A stretch of 64,000 bases of DNA from Cordylochernes scorpioides (lineage: Eukaryota; Arthropoda; Arachnida; Pseudoscorpiones; Chernetidae): positions 20,344,611 to 20,408,610 of the forward strand of contig CP092874.1 of NCBI GenBank assembly GCA_030710605.1. Direction: 5' to 3'. Positions within the stretch are counted from its first letter, which is position 1; each line of letters opens with the position of its first letter. The position numbers and the translations under genes are program-made. Below the pieces are notes generated by a model, which was given only the letters and a program-made list of their open reading frames with translations, ran no database searches and was not told the DNA's origin. Of this stretch, positions 1 through 10,123 are shown piece by piece.

Positions 1-31
1 AATTTTCTGAAAGCTTTGTTCACGAATGTAG

Positions 32-131
32 NNNNNNNNNNNNNNNNNNNNNNNNNNNNNNNNNNNNNNNNNNNNNNNNNNNNNNNNNNNNNNNNNNNNN
101 NNNNNNNNNNNNNNNNNNNNNNNNNNNNNNN
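32..131. other. Assembly gap (100 N)
   Basis: Exactly 100 N, the same length as the two other gaps in the window, so a fixed-size scaffolding gap and not a measured distance. The 31 bases before it belong to another contig and are too short to classify. Confidence 0.97.
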
Positions 132-155
132 GTTAATAAATAAAATGAAAATATG

Positions 156-334
156 AAGATACACAATAGAACCTTCATAAGAGGACACTCTCACTAGAGG
201 ACCCTTATTTACACAAAGGACAGTTTTATCACCAAGATAACCATTTTTACTAATTAGTAACTTTCTTCAGAGTAAAAGAGGATGTCTAATCTCTGTAACT
301 AGGTGTTGTCCTATAGACAGAGGTGGTTTTACTG
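156..334 (-). repeat. pogo/Tigger-like MITE, degenerate copy
   Basis: The reverse complement begins TACAGTAAAACCACC and continues with the same body (a tract reading GGACAACACCTAGTTACAGAG on the minus strand) as the copies at 24593 and 45446. A TA flank and a CAGTAGAA-type terminus are typical of the pogo branch of Tc1/mariner. There is no coding capacity. The left end is eroded, so that boundary is approximate. Confidence 0.6.
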
Positions 335-336
335 TA

Positions 337-674
337 TACGTTCAAAACATAATCAGGATTCTCCAAAATACTACTTTGTATCAATTTTAAGATGAGAAAA
401 TATCAGAATTCAAAGGTTATAAGTTTCTTTCAAAACATTTATTATCTTTATTTTGACTTAGAGCGCTATATGTCCCACTAGAGACACTTGCACTTTAATA
501 ATAAACAAAAAGTTTGAAAGAAAAGAAAGAAAGATATTTTAAATATGTACAGAATTAGTAAGTAAGTTAGTTAGATGAAAAGATAAAAAAATATCAACAC
601 AATTGATATATTAAAGGTAAAGACTCTTCTAGTAATGTATATCAATTAAGAAGGTTCAGAAGATGAGTTTCTTT
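337..674. other. AT-rich stretch, nothing recognised
   Basis: No coding or repeat signal was recognised. Short runs of A/T and GAAAGAAAGAAAG-like simple sequence are present. Confidence 0.5.
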
Positions 675-812
675 AATTGTAAAAACGCTACAAGCTTTCG
701 GGCAAAATACGTGTATATATTCACTACAACCATCGATATCTTTCTTAGTATAGTTATATTTTGCGTGTCGAAGGGCTTTTGCCCGAAAGCTTGTAGTGTT
801 CTTACAATTGAT
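675..812. repeat. Small foldback with PLE-end motif
   Basis: Arms of about 33 bases (675-707 and 777-809) are inverted copies. Each holds the motif GCTTTCGGGC or its complement GCCCGAAAGC. The same motif sits next to the 3' ends of the Penelope-like element at 48216-50885 and in several other foldbacks of this window. I interpret it as an inverted pair of PLE ends. The 62-codon open frame across it is not credible as a gene. Confidence 0.55.
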
Positions 813-1137
813 ATATGTACAAAGGGTTGCTATGCAAATTTAGTTAAATGAAATCAATTTATAAAGTATTGTGTGTATTCGAGCAAATAAATTTACATTT
901 AAAAAAGTTTTTAAGGAATATTTTATAATGCAAATATGCTAGATATTAGAGAATTATTCAGTTAAAACAATACTAAAAAGAGTTAATTTTAAAATAAAAG
1001 CGTTCCAATGGAATTTAGTAGTTTTTTTTTAAATAAAATTCGAAACATTTTAATTCACAAATCTCTCGTATAATCAAAGGTGTTTATAGTATAGATTCAA
1101 ATTACTATATATAGGCATCCTCTGTATTTGAAGATAT
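813..1137. other. AT-rich stretch, nothing recognised
   Basis: No coding potential. It contains a short sequence (around 1090-1120: TATAGTATAGATTCAAATTA) that recurs at about 1455-1485, on the other side of the LTR-like element. Confidence 0.4.
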
Positions 1138-1428
1138 TGTTGTGGAGATTAATAAAGCAAGGGCAAATTTGGGAATAATTCATTATAAAGGTGGGTATTT
1201 ACCTTTTAGTTCTCCAATAAAATTATATACAAGAGGTATTTATAGGGAGAACAACTTATCCCAAGGTAAAGATAATAATAATGAGAGTGGTCAGCCACCG
1301 AGGCGTTTTCCTTATTTGCAGATAAGATTCCGAAAACCCCTCACACCTGTGGTCCCGCCGGAGTCCAGGGATGATTGACAGGTGTCCCATGGACCTTCTT
1401 GTGACTGGAGTTGTAGAGCTACTTGACA
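1138..1428 (+). repeat. Solo-LTR-like element, copy 1
   Basis: Begins TGTTGTGGAG and ends CTACTTGACA (TG...CA), with a possible 4-bp ATAT duplication at both sides. It shares a body with the copies at 20559 and 44146: AATAAAGCAAGGGCAA near the left end, a GC-rich block with CCCCTCACACCTGTGGTCCC, and GGATGATTGACAGGTGTCCC near the right end. The length (about 290 bp) and termini fit a solo LTR. No internal region or primer-binding site is seen, and a MITE is an alternative. Open frames across it are not real. Confidence 0.5.
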
Positions 1429-1652
1429 ATATAATCAAATACTTAGGATTCTTATAGTATAGATTTAAATTACTATATATAAGCGCCCTATGTATTTGAT
1501 TATATTTTTACTCTTGTCCTATTGGCGAGCTATTATACCGTGTTTTCTCCTATAGAAGGACTTTTATGCATGAAAACTAAGGATTTGTGAATTAAAATGT
1601 TTTAAAATAAATTTATATCCTTTTTGAAGTCTGATATTTTCACCTTAATAAA
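1429..1652. other. AT-rich stretch beside the LTR-like element
   Basis: Holds the second copy of the short TATAGTATAGATT sequence (about 1455). A degenerate PLE-style tract, CTCCTATAGAAGGACTTTTATGC, lies at about 1548-1570. Nothing coding. Confidence 0.35.
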
Positions 1653-1661
1653 CAGGATTAT

Positions 1662-1960
1662 TATGATACATTAGCGCGCCATCTGTTATCAAAATTCGAA
1701 ACTATTATAGATGCTTATGAATATTTTTAAAAATTAAACAATTTCTACTGCCCTTACTGCAATGGAAAAATTAATGGGAAGGCCTAGCGGAAGGAAGGAA
1801 CCCTCCCAGCGGTTTCGTCAGTTTAATCTACCTAATGGTTGGGTTCACCACTGATGAGCCAGGCCCTTCCATTAATTTTTCCATTACAGTAAGGGCAGTA
1901 GAAATTGTTTAATTTTTAAAAGAATCATACTCCTCTATAATAGTTTCTAATTTTCATAAT
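1662..1960. repeat. Foldback MITE, 9-bp target duplication, full inverted form
   Basis: Flanked by the 9-bp direct repeat CAGGATTAT (1653-1661 and 1961-1969). The left end reads GATACATTAGCGCGCCATCT, the complement of the right end of the copy at 19583. Inside are two inverted halves, each with CAATTTCTACTGCCCTTACT or its complement (near 1740 and 1900). Copies of the family lie at 19583, 22925, 42043 and about 55268. No coding capacity. Confidence 0.75.
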
Positions 1961-1969
1961 CAGGATTAT

Positions 1970-2816
1970 ATCTACACAGTATCTACCTGACGCTGCCTTC
2001 AGTTCTAAAGAGTGTAGATCCTTGTAGTTAAGGATTCTACACCAAACCTAACCTTGTGACCTTGTCTACCCACCCAGCTCGCTAATTGTCGCTGGTTTTT
2101 TTAAACTGCATTATTAAATAACTGGGGGAACAATTACAATTTTATGAAGGTCTTGCATAATTCCACTTTTTTGGCATTCTGTTGTTTGGCAGGTCCTTGG
2201 GAACTAGCGAAGTGGAACCTTAGCTTGTCGTGTACATGGTGGACCTTACATTTCAGTGTTGAAGCACGTTGGCTCTCTTGGTTTCCTTCTATGTTTATCC
2301 AATGAAGTTTGCCCTCCCATGTTGTTGATGGCAGAGCCCACACCTTGTTTGATTTCAAAGTAAAACCCCTATAAACTAATCATTCCCCCACAGAGCGTTA
2401 AGTATGTGAATCATGGAGAAACTCCCCCCCCCCTAACTACACCTTTTGTAAAGTTGGATATTTTGGCCCATGTTTATTATTTATGAGTTTTACAATTGTT
2501 TTATCCTAGAAGGTTGGGAGGTAACCAAGAGTGAGGTGTCACTTTGCTGAGGCAAACAGACTCCAGTAATCTCGTTTATTGACATAAATTGACTGACTGC
2601 TGGTAGCTAAAAACTGTCGCTATTTATATACAAAATTCTATGAAAACCATTTTGCAAAACAGGATATTTGCATATCCATAATTCAATATGCAAATACACT
2701 ACAACAATGGAGATAATTCTGAGGAAACACTGGAGTTTTTTCTCATTTCAACAACAGTTCTCCTACCAACCTTTCCTACTGAAATAATATTAGAAGAGTT
2801 ATTGTGTTTTTTTAAT
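1970..2816. other. Unclassified moderately GC-rich sequence
   Basis: Base composition is less AT-rich than the surroundings. A 74-codon open frame on the minus strand (2134-2358) has no family motif that I recognise. The tract 2524-2760 could be old LTR or LINE material, but I see no diagnostic ends. Confidence 0.3.
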
Positions 2817-3115
2817 ATAGTGGGTGCCTGGGTGAAGTAGAATGCGTCTGCCTTTGTCATTAAGACTGGGAGCACTAGTCAGTGGCAGGCTGACTTAGCT
2901 CCAAAATAAATGGCCGCCTCTGACATGAGGAACAGACGCCATGTACAGCTGCTCCTAACACGGAGTACAAAAGCTGCTCATCCTGTATCCCTGGATAAGG
3001 AGCCCTTACAGGGTACTATCAGCCGGGCCAGCTGAGCCCAGGTTTTTTTAGTGAGCTTGTTACTGCTCCCCCTCCTCCTTTTTCATCCGGGCTTGGGACC
3101 GGCAAAGGCGTTAAA
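2817..3115 (-). repeat. Probable LINE-derived relic
   Basis: Markedly GC-richer than its surroundings. On the minus strand it reads CCGGTCCCAAGCCCGG followed by a purine-rich GGAGGAGGGGG tract, a combination I associate with non-LTR retrotransposon relics. Stop codons interrupt every frame. The class is not certain. Confidence 0.3.
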
Positions 3116-3369
3116 AGTAGTATTATATAGAAGTGAATTAGGTAAAAATGAATAGAAAATATTGACGTGTTTTAATATTTATTTATGAACAATTTATGTA
3201 AATAGAGACCAAATAAGTGAAACAACCCTAGGTTATATTCATTCTTAATTAAAGTTTCGTCGATCCTCTTTCACCTTTATCAAGAGATGTGAAGATCCTG
3301 GTTTCTCTCTATATGTTAATATTCCAGTGGGTCATCGAGGACCACACCATCTCCTCAGTGGCGAAGTAC

Positions 3370-3396
3370 GTGATCTACGTATTCTTCGTAGATCAC
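3370..3396. other. Perfect 10-bp hairpin
   Basis: GTGATCTACG at 3370-3379 is followed after 7 bases by its exact complement CGTAGATCAC at 3387-3396. It lies in an unclassified, somewhat GC-rich stretch (3240-3480). No following T run, so it does not look like a Pol III terminator. Function unknown. Confidence 0.5.
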
Positions 3397-3849
3397 GAAA
3401 TAAGTGGTGTCGCTGGAGATCCACTGGTGATTCTCCACCAAACTCTGCAGCGGTGGCGCCATGTTCTTTATACATAGTATGATGCATATATATTTGAATA
3501 TATTTTTTAAATAGTACAGACTGTGAACTTTTGTATGTATTGACAAGATGTCAACAAAATTATTTTAATTGTCAATTGTCTATTCAAATTGATTTTAAAA
3601 AAATAGGAGTTAATATTTATAAATAAATATAGATAAAAAATTTTAACTTATAGAATGTACTTTTTTTGTAAGTTTATTCTTGGTAATGGTGTCTACAGAA
3701 ATGTTTTCTTATATTTGCCATATAAATATATGTCTGTTCATAAATTGACACAATTACATATTTACAAGTTATAACATTTAAAAAATAACATTAAAAAGCT
3801 GCTTTTCAATATTAAAAAAAAACTATTTCAAATTGAGAATTCAGAGATG
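3397..3849. other. AT-rich stretch up to the start of the duplicated segment
   Basis: No genes or known repeats seen. Homology to the middle contig starts at 3850. Confidence 0.4.
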
Positions 3850-4379
3850 GATCTATGTGTTTCAATGATTGGGATAGATTCGGATAATCAGGTGAACGAA
3901 GTCGATCTATAGAGAGATGGAAAAGAATGCGTTGACCAGGTGTAGATATGCAACCATTCTCTATGCAACTTTAATTAAACTCCCGGCTCCTTCTCTCTTG
4001 ATCCCAGATTGACAAATCGATAAGTCACTCGGATGATGACCAATTGATGATGATAAGCGAGAATTTTAGCGCAGAATTGGGAGATTCTCAGATCTTTGTA
4101 CCGTATCATGGCCGCGTGTGTTTACTTATATTTTTTTTCTTGGTATTCTAGTAAACGGAACCTTTTTTTATATAGGATTGTTACATGCCCCTGTTATTTT
4201 CTTATTATTGCTAGAAAACATATCTAATTACGTATATAGTTTAAAAACTAAATTTGAAATATGAATATATATATATTTCTATTTATAAAGTATTTGAAAA
4301 TATACATGTACACACACTTTAATATAGTTTATATTTTTAACAAGAGATGGCGCGCTCTATAATGTATCTAATTTAATTT

Positions 4380-4594
4380 GAACTCATAGACTTAAAGAAG
4401 GGGGAAAGTATTTGATGTTGCAGGTCGTCTGTTTTTTTTTTTTTTTTTTTATGGGGACAGAGGTAATTTTGTTCACACTTGGTTATCTCGTGTGTCTTCA
4501 ATAAAGGTCACTGTAATATATTTCAGAGTTATTGTCGGAATCCCGATATACATGATAAAAGGTACAACTTCCTTAAGTTTTGTCCATGAGTGTG
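4380..4594. repeat. Tc1-type MITE, one copy of the 123-bp unit
   Basis: The right terminus ends CCTTAAGTTTTGTCCATGAG followed by TGTG. The left terminus (ACTCATAGACTTAAAG) is degenerate. It carries a single copy of the internal unit (TCAATAAAGGTCACTG at about 4500). The allelic element at about 29373-29952 has four units. Confidence 0.7.
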
Positions 4595-5227
4595 TATTAC
4601 TGGAGAGATTTTATAGCTAATATAGGCTATAGGTAAAAATAGGATTTTAAATATTTTACAAATTTATATTTAATCAAAAGATTAATTCAAAATTCCAAGA
4701 CCCAAAATTATTCGAATTACTTCAAATAGGCGCCTATCTACATATAGAACGTATGCAACTAAGTTATCAGAGATATTTAGTTATCAAAACATCCGCCAAC
4801 AAAATTCCATCCTTATTTCTCACACCAAATTTGCTATTTACACACCAGATTGGTGCAGCCCTAGCAAATTTTTTAAGTGCCAAATTTTAGATTCCATTTT
4901 TTAAACTATTGATTTTTCTCGTTAAATTTATAATTTTTTTTTCTCTGTCGCCTCCTTACGCTTGCTTAGCTGGAAAATCCATTAGTCGACTAGGGAAAAT
5001 TGTGTTTATGCAAATTTCTTCATTTTTTTTCTATCGGTCTATATATTGCATAAATGTGTGGACCCCTTTTTTATAAGGAATATACGAAGTGTGAAATAAA
5101 ATAATGAAAATATTTTCTCATATTACTACCGTTTAAAAAATAACAAATTTAATTTAATTTGATTTTTTAAAATAGGCTTTAAAATATGTTAATAAAGAGG
5201 GGAAATATGTAACAGAGTTGTTGTTAA

Positions 5228-5451
5228 GAAAAAAGGCATCTCCTTATCGTGCAACTGAAAGTTGCTGATGGCTTGCGCCATCTATCGGAATAAATATAAA
5301 CTATTCTCGTTGTTTTCTAATTATTCCAGAATTGGCCAAATACCCATTCTTGATTAATCAATAAAAGCTAACCACGGACGCGTTATTTATTCCGATAGAT
5401 GGCGTAAGCCATCAGCAACTTTCAGTTGCACAATAAGGAGATGTCTTTTTC
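5228..5451. repeat. TTAA-flanked foldback MITE, haplotype A
   Basis: A 224-bp element with near-complementary arms of about 70 bases: GAAAAAAGGCATCTCCTTAT at the left, the complement at the right. It is flanked by TTAA on both sides (5224-5227 and 5452-5455). The allelic copy is at 30609-30832, an internally deleted one at 59030-59184, and a half copy at 24375-24412. A TTAA duplication is typical of piggyBac, but the ends lack the usual CCC start, so the superfamily is open. Confidence 0.8.
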
Positions 5452-5602
5452 TTAATTTATGCACCTTATCCCAGTACAATAACACATTTGTACTATTTTT
5501 TCACAGAGTTGTTGTTGTTGTGAAAAACAAAAAGAATTCTATACATGGGGTAAATATAAGTAAAAATTATCATGAAACATTTTCCTTATAAAGAACATAA
5601 AG

Positions 5603-6045
5603 AAATGTAAACACAAGGTAACAAATCCAAATAAATAAATTGTGTGTGACGTTTCGTTTGTTTAAAGAAACAAAGATACTAGATTATGAGAAGAAATATT
5701 TTAAGAAACAATTCAAAGAAGCATTTTTCATTCAAAAGAAATGTGTTACAATTAACAGAATGGAAGAAAGAGGAAATATAAATGATATTTATAGATATGC
5801 TTTTAATTATATCTAAAAAAAAGTGGGTTATTTCCACTTTTAATTCTAAGAATAATTATCTGTGTTTCTCAGAAAACTATCTTCTTCTTATCTGTTATCT
5901 TGTTTACACACTTGATAACAGTAACTATTTAAAACATGCTGTGGTAAAATTTCTCATTTAGTACTTTTGTCTGAAGATGGTAACAACGCTGTTACCGAAA
6001 CATCACTCTATTTATTTGGATTTGGTCTTATTACCTTGTGTTTAT
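5603..6045 (+). pseudogene. PLE 3' fragment (GIY-YIG C-terminus) with inverted end, haplotype A
   Basis: Frame-readable residues (about 5660-5815) include KILDYEKKYFKKQFKEAFFI and NRMEERGN. This follows the C-terminal pattern of the GIY-YIG endonuclease region of Penelope-like elements, where an R/K-rich segment and EA..I precede an N-R motif. The rest of the protein is missing, so this is a 5'-truncated relic. The piece is bracketed by inverted copies of the same end: AACACAAGGTAACAAATCC at about 5605 and the complement near 6030. A hairpin CTGAAGAT-GGTAAC...GTTACC-GAAAC lies at about 5971-6000. The allelic copy is at 30982-31475. The PLE assignment is by pattern only. Confidence 0.55.
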
Positions 6046-6427
6046 AATCTATAATCCAAATTGTGCCTTATCATAAAGAAAAGTAAATATAATTGTTTAA
6101 CTTGTGTTCACAATCGAATACATTAATCCCTTATATTTAATTATAAAATATAATTAAACACTATCAAAGGATTAGTTATTTTGAAGAGAGAGTCGACACG
6201 AGAAATAAACTTTTAAACAAAGATTTAAAACATATGTTTATTACTTTTAATCCAATTTTAATATAGTTCTCTACTGTAGAAGGATCTTCTTTAAGCCCGA
6301 AAGCGCGCGCTAGTAAATATATTCTCTAAATAGAAACTCATCCTTGGATGGTTTAATTTTATTTTTAAAAGTAAAAAAAAAAAATATGTAAATATAAAAA
6401 TAAAATCAATTGGTTTGTACACTGTAT

Positions 6428-6669
6428 CTGATATCAGAATATAAAACGTTTATGGAGATAAGTATCTTTATTTTGATCTTCTCAAATATGATTTGATCTT
6501 CTCATAATAGTTTTAGCATCAGGCGGCGTTATATTTTCGCTATATATTGTTTCTCCTGTAGAAGGGCAGACAAGCCCGAAAGCTTGAGAAGATCAAAATA
6601 AAGATACTTATCTCCATAAGCGTTTTATATTCTGATATCAGATATCCAAAGAAGATTTAAATTGATTCA
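6428..6669. repeat. PLE-type foldback insertion, haplotype A only
   Basis: Arms of about 58 bases (from 6428 CTGATATCAGAATATAAAAC to 6487, and 6584-6642) are inverted. The loop carries GTAGAAGGGC...GCCCGAAAGC, the PLE-end motif. The 14-bp repeat TTTGTACACTGTAT precedes (6414-6427) and follows (6670-6683) the insertion. The other allele (around 31840-31850) has one copy of that repeat and no insertion. Confidence 0.75.
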
Positions 6670-6892
6670 TTTGTACACTGTATAACAAAAATTCGACGCA
6701 CCAAGAAGGAGTTGTCAGATTAGGACAAATATTGGTGTATGTAAAGAGCATGTATAGGGGAAAAAAACGATTAAAATTTCAGAACAATTAATTGTTTTAT
6801 TTCAGAGTTTGATTGTCACAAATTGAGAATGTCAATATGTCGTTTGATTTTTTTGTTATAGAGTATATTTGTTTCATATTTAGATTTTACCT

Positions 6893-7460
6893 TGGGGATT
6901 GGTGGGCGAGTGGTCTGTATCGTTGGGTTTCGGCCTGGAATCGAATCTCGCACATTTGGCACCTTTTTTTTCTAATTAAAAAAATGCTCGAAAATTCTTG
7001 AAAAAGTCCGATCCTACCAGTGAATGCACCAAACCAGAATCAAGCACACTTCTAAATATAGATACTTTTATTTTTCCGTTTATCATTACTCTTCACAATT
7101 CATCCTTTCATACTTCATCCCTAAACTTTTAACTTGCCCTCTGACTAATCAAATTGTATGTAGATACTTTGAAACATTACCAAATTCTCTTTGTGTATAT
7201 ACTCTATCTTATGAGAACTTTGTTAAGTTTAGAACTATTTGTACAATAATTTACAAAACACTACTAATCCATCGTGTAAATATTTAATCATATATATGTA
7301 AATAATACTAGCACAGCACAATAGTACTTTGGACTTCGTGCTTTTGTAACAATAAATAAAATAAATAAAAATAAATAAATAAGGTTAGAAATAATCGTTA
7401 TTTCTTCTTTAAAATAAATTTGGATTTTTCATTCAAAAGAAACGTTCGAGATATAATTGT
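6893..7460 (+). mobile_element. tRNA-derived SINE, interrupted by a LINE tail, haplotype A
   Basis: The 5' part has Pol III-like boxes (box A about TGGTGGGCGAGTGG, box B about GGAATCGAATC), followed by a body ACTTTTATTTTTCCGTTTAT and a 3' part TTTTTCATTCAAAAGAAAC. The SINE at 29008-29223 has the same body without interruption, which shows that about 7117-7380 is a nested insertion. The allelic copy is at about 32055-32620. Right boundary approximate. Confidence 0.65.
7117..7380 (+). mobile_element. 5'-truncated LINE 3' end nested in SINE, haplotype A
   Basis: Reads in frame KLLTCPLTNQIVC...YENFVKFRTIC and stops after HRVNI. The LL.CPL pattern and basic/aromatic tail resemble the extreme C-terminus of LINE ORF2 (as at 52214). 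The 3' tail is AATAAATAAAATAAATAAAA. The allelic copy (32301-32565) is nearly identical. No catalytic domain remains. Confidence 0.6.
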
Positions 7461-7540
7461 CAAATTTCGTTCTACAATCATAAGCCGCATTATATTGTAT
7501 TATAAATACTTATAAATGCAAAAGTCGAACTTTTGTTCAC

Positions 7541-7650
7541 GTGTGTAGACATGTGGTGCACTTACAGTAAAAGCATTCGTCAACCCATCATGATTATCAT
7601 GGCTTGTATCACGTGCACTAGAAAGAGGAATGATAATAATAATAATGTTT
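7541..7650 (+). mobile_element. 3' fragment of a second SINE family
   Basis: The tract GACATGTGGTGCACTTACAG and the following CATGATTATCATGGC match the 3' half of the SINE at 22244-22560. It ends in an (ATA)n tail. The allelic copy is at about 32715-32822. Confidence 0.6.
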
Positions 7651-7656
7651 ACCTTT

Positions 7657-7864
7657 ATGTCCCATATACTAGATGACTGCCCGCTGTACAAATTCAATGG
7701 AGGAATCTCCATTCTGTCACCCCGGAAGCCCTGAACTGGCTGAAGGACTTGCCTCTCAGACTTTAGTGACCGATATGTCCTCACTTCTTTTTTCTGGATT
7801 TAATTCATTTTGTCTCCTCTCTAATTGTAAATACGCTGCTGTATCACCTCATAAGCATAAAAAA
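7657..7864 (+). mobile_element. LINE 3' end insertion, haplotype A only
   Basis: Flanked by the 13-bp duplication AATGTTTACCTTT (7644-7656 and 7865-7877). The other allele has this sequence once (around 32818), so the insertion is polymorphic. One frame opens with LDDCPLYKFNGG, which fits the CPL signature near the end of LINE ORF2. It ends CATAAAAAA. It is severely 5'-truncated. Confidence 0.75.
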
Positions 7865-7929
7865 AATGTTTACCTTTCACGATAGGGTTAGGTCTAAAAA
7901 AGTCATTATGATCGTTCCAATCTTGGAAT

Positions 7930-8125
7930 ACGCAAATTAGTTCCGTGACTTTCTAATTTGCATATTTCGTCTTTTTTTTCCCTCGTACGTTTCCACAATA
8001 TTCGACCTATCAGGAAGTGATAATACGACGGAATAAAACGTTAGTTAGGGAAATAGTCATCGTTTTAGATTCGATCCCGCTATATATGCAAATTAGATGT
8101 CTAGTGATTTAATTTGCATATAATT
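7930..8125. repeat. Short hairpins with ATGCAAAT octamers
   Basis: GCAAATTAG at 7932-7940 pairs with CTAATTTGC at 7953-7961. TATGCAAATTA at 8085-8095 pairs with TAATTTGCATA at 8110-8120. A degenerate third pair is near 8940-8975. Related sequence recurs near 26280-26430 and 47490-47660, so this is a dispersed repeat. It is duplicated at about 32888-33085. Confidence 0.5.
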
Positions 8126-8139
8126 AGGATGTAAAAAAA

Positions 8140-8370
8140 AGCTGTGGATGATAGCAATATTATTAAGGCATTCCTATCTTTATTATCATTATTATCTAGA
8201 GCAGATGAGAGAAGGTCGGACAGACATAAACAAAAGTGGATCAAGGCCAATTTTATCGAGGAGCCACCAGGAGAGGCCATAGAAATACTGCTGCAGGACA
8301 TCAGGGGACCATTATCTGCGAAGGTCACAGCGCGCACTGACCAGGAGTCAAGATTGTAAATATCCTTGTT
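8140..8370 (+). other. Unclassified GC-richer block, non-coding
   Basis: An open frame of about 70 codons starts at 8144 (MDDSNIIKAF), but the allelic copy at 33101-33343 has small indels that change the frame, as expected for non-coding repeat DNA. The composition is higher in G+C than the flanks. Possibly an old retroposon body. Confidence 0.35.
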
Positions 8371-8399
8371 TTCTCTCACTGTTATTATTTTGATGTTGA

Positions 8400-8595
8400 A
8401 AATAAAAGTATATTGTAAATATGTAATATTGTAAGTATGTAAATATGTAATATTGTAAGTATGTAAATATGTAATATTGTAAGTATGTAAATATGTAATA
8501 TTTTGTAAGTATATGTAAATATGTAATATTGTAAGTATGTAAATATGTAATATTGTAAGTACGTAAATATGTAATATTGTAAGTATGTAAATACA
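8400..8595. repeat. Minisatellite, about 24-26-bp unit, haplotype A
   Basis: Roughly seven units of GTAAATATGTAATATTGTAAGTAT. The other allele (33355-33412) has about two. The overlapping open frames rich in Thr-Tyr-Leu-His are products of the periodicity, not genes. Confidence 0.85.
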
Positions 8596-8996
8596 ATAAT
8601 CGAAAACCGATGGTTTATATCACTCATCCAACGATCTTCATTAGCGTTTTTACTATCATTTTAAAAATGATTATGCAAATTTCCCAAGATTCGAATGGTC
8701 CGGTTAACAAGATAACTAGATTGATTTGTTGTCGTATTCTAATAAAAACGTTTGTATCTATTTATAACATTGGGTCGCCTATTAAATGGGTATATAATAA
8801 GTAAATAACGATATATTTTTGCGGGTTTTTTTCCTCCGACGTTTCAACAGTACTTGACACCTTTGAATGAAACTTTCGGTTGATACCATAGAGTTGAGTC
8901 TGAAAGGAAAATCGCTGTTTTAGTGTCAAAACCCGATAATATGTAAATTTAATTCGATAACAGACTAATTTTCATATCCAATTGGTTCCACACATA

Positions 8997-9202
8997 CATT
9001 CATGGACAGAACTTACGGAAGTAGAACTTCTTTAATATCTCCGGTAGTCTGTTTTTAATTTAATATTTTTTTAAGGAGACAGTGGCTGTTCACACTTGTT
9101 ATCTCGTGTGTATTCAATAAAGGTCACTGTAATATCTTTCAGAGTTATTGTCCCGTTATACATGGTAAAAGCTACAACCTCCTTAAGTTTTGTCCATGAG
9201 TG
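8997..9202. repeat. Tc1-type MITE (206 bp), haplotype A
   Basis: Flanked by TA. The left end is CATTCATGGACAGAACTTAC and the right end is TTAAGTTTTGTCCATGAGTG, an imperfect terminal inverted repeat. It carries one 123-bp unit region (TCAATAAAGGTCACTG). The allelic copy is at 33826-34021. It is the short, unexpanded form of the family. Confidence 0.8.
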
Positions 9203-9860
9203 TATGTTTAAAAAAGAAAACTGTTCAGATATTCGAAATAACACGTTTTAATTTTTTAAAACCAAGTATGTTTCGAATTAAATACAAAATACCTCTCTCC
9301 ATTGATCATATTTATTCAAAAACACAAAAATTTCCAAACATGAACATATCTCGAAACAAAACCACATAACCATTATATAAAAAACACAAACTTTAAATAA
9401 TTAAGAGGTACACACCTAATTTTAAATAAAAGATATGAAAAAAAAAACACACGAGAGTTTAAAATTTCAACTAATTATTTTTAATAGTTAAAAAGCCACC
9501 CTCATATAGTTAATTATTATTTTTATGGAGATGGAGACTATAAATAAATTTAAATGAAATTTGTGTGCAAGGGGGAGGTCTATATAATAAAAAAGGGTAA
9601 ATATTTTATTAACAAAAATAATCTATGAAATTAATTTAATGGGCAAAGTTATAAATGCCTAGACATTAAGATAATGAAAATTTTAATGATTTCTTTAAAA
9701 CAACCAAATGAAACTTACGGTTAAAAAAATGCCATTTGGGTTAAAGAGAGATCCTTTGTTGTTTTGATATTTAAATTTTTACATTTCGAGGTATAGTTAG
9801 CAGATTTTGAAGAGAAATATTTATCTTATAATGAAGATTCTTCCCTGCTTTTTAACATTT
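9203..9860. other. AT-rich stretch shared by both alleles
   Basis: Well conserved with 34022-34690 but with no coding signal or recognised repeat. It contains a short tract with dispersed A runs. Nothing further to call. Confidence 0.4.
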
Positions 9861-10097
9861 AGATCTAATCTATAAGCCAGGAAAGCGAAGACTAGAACAC
9901 GGCTGATTCCACACTAGCCTGTTCAGTGATTCGCTAACCATGACGTATGTACGGTGTGGCTATTGGACATGTGTCGGACCTGGAGGTTGTTGTTGGGTGC
10001 TGCGCTGCCTGGAGTATAGGAGCTCTATCTAATATTCCTTTCTTCATGTGGTGAATCTGTATAAGACCGATGGTCTTAATAAAGCTTTGTGTGTGTA
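9861..10097 (+). mobile_element. LINE 3' end, (TG)n tail, haplotype A
   Basis: Shares with the insertion at 10124-10670 the motif CACGGCTGATTCCACACTAG and an end of the form AATAAAGCTTTGTGTGTG. The coding part is absent. The allelic copy is at about 34690-34918, so the insertion predates the split of the alleles. Confidence 0.6.
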
Positions 10098-10123
10098 ATC
10101 TATAAGGAATATCTAGGGTTTAT

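Noticed and set aside
2134-2358. A host exon on the minus strand (VWALPSTTWEGKLHWINIEG)
   Set aside because: No splice context, homologous domain or second copy is visible. It is left as unclassified sequence.
8144-8379. A conserved small protein starting MDDSNIIK
   Set aside because: The two alleles differ by indels that shift the frame, so coding constraint is unlikely.
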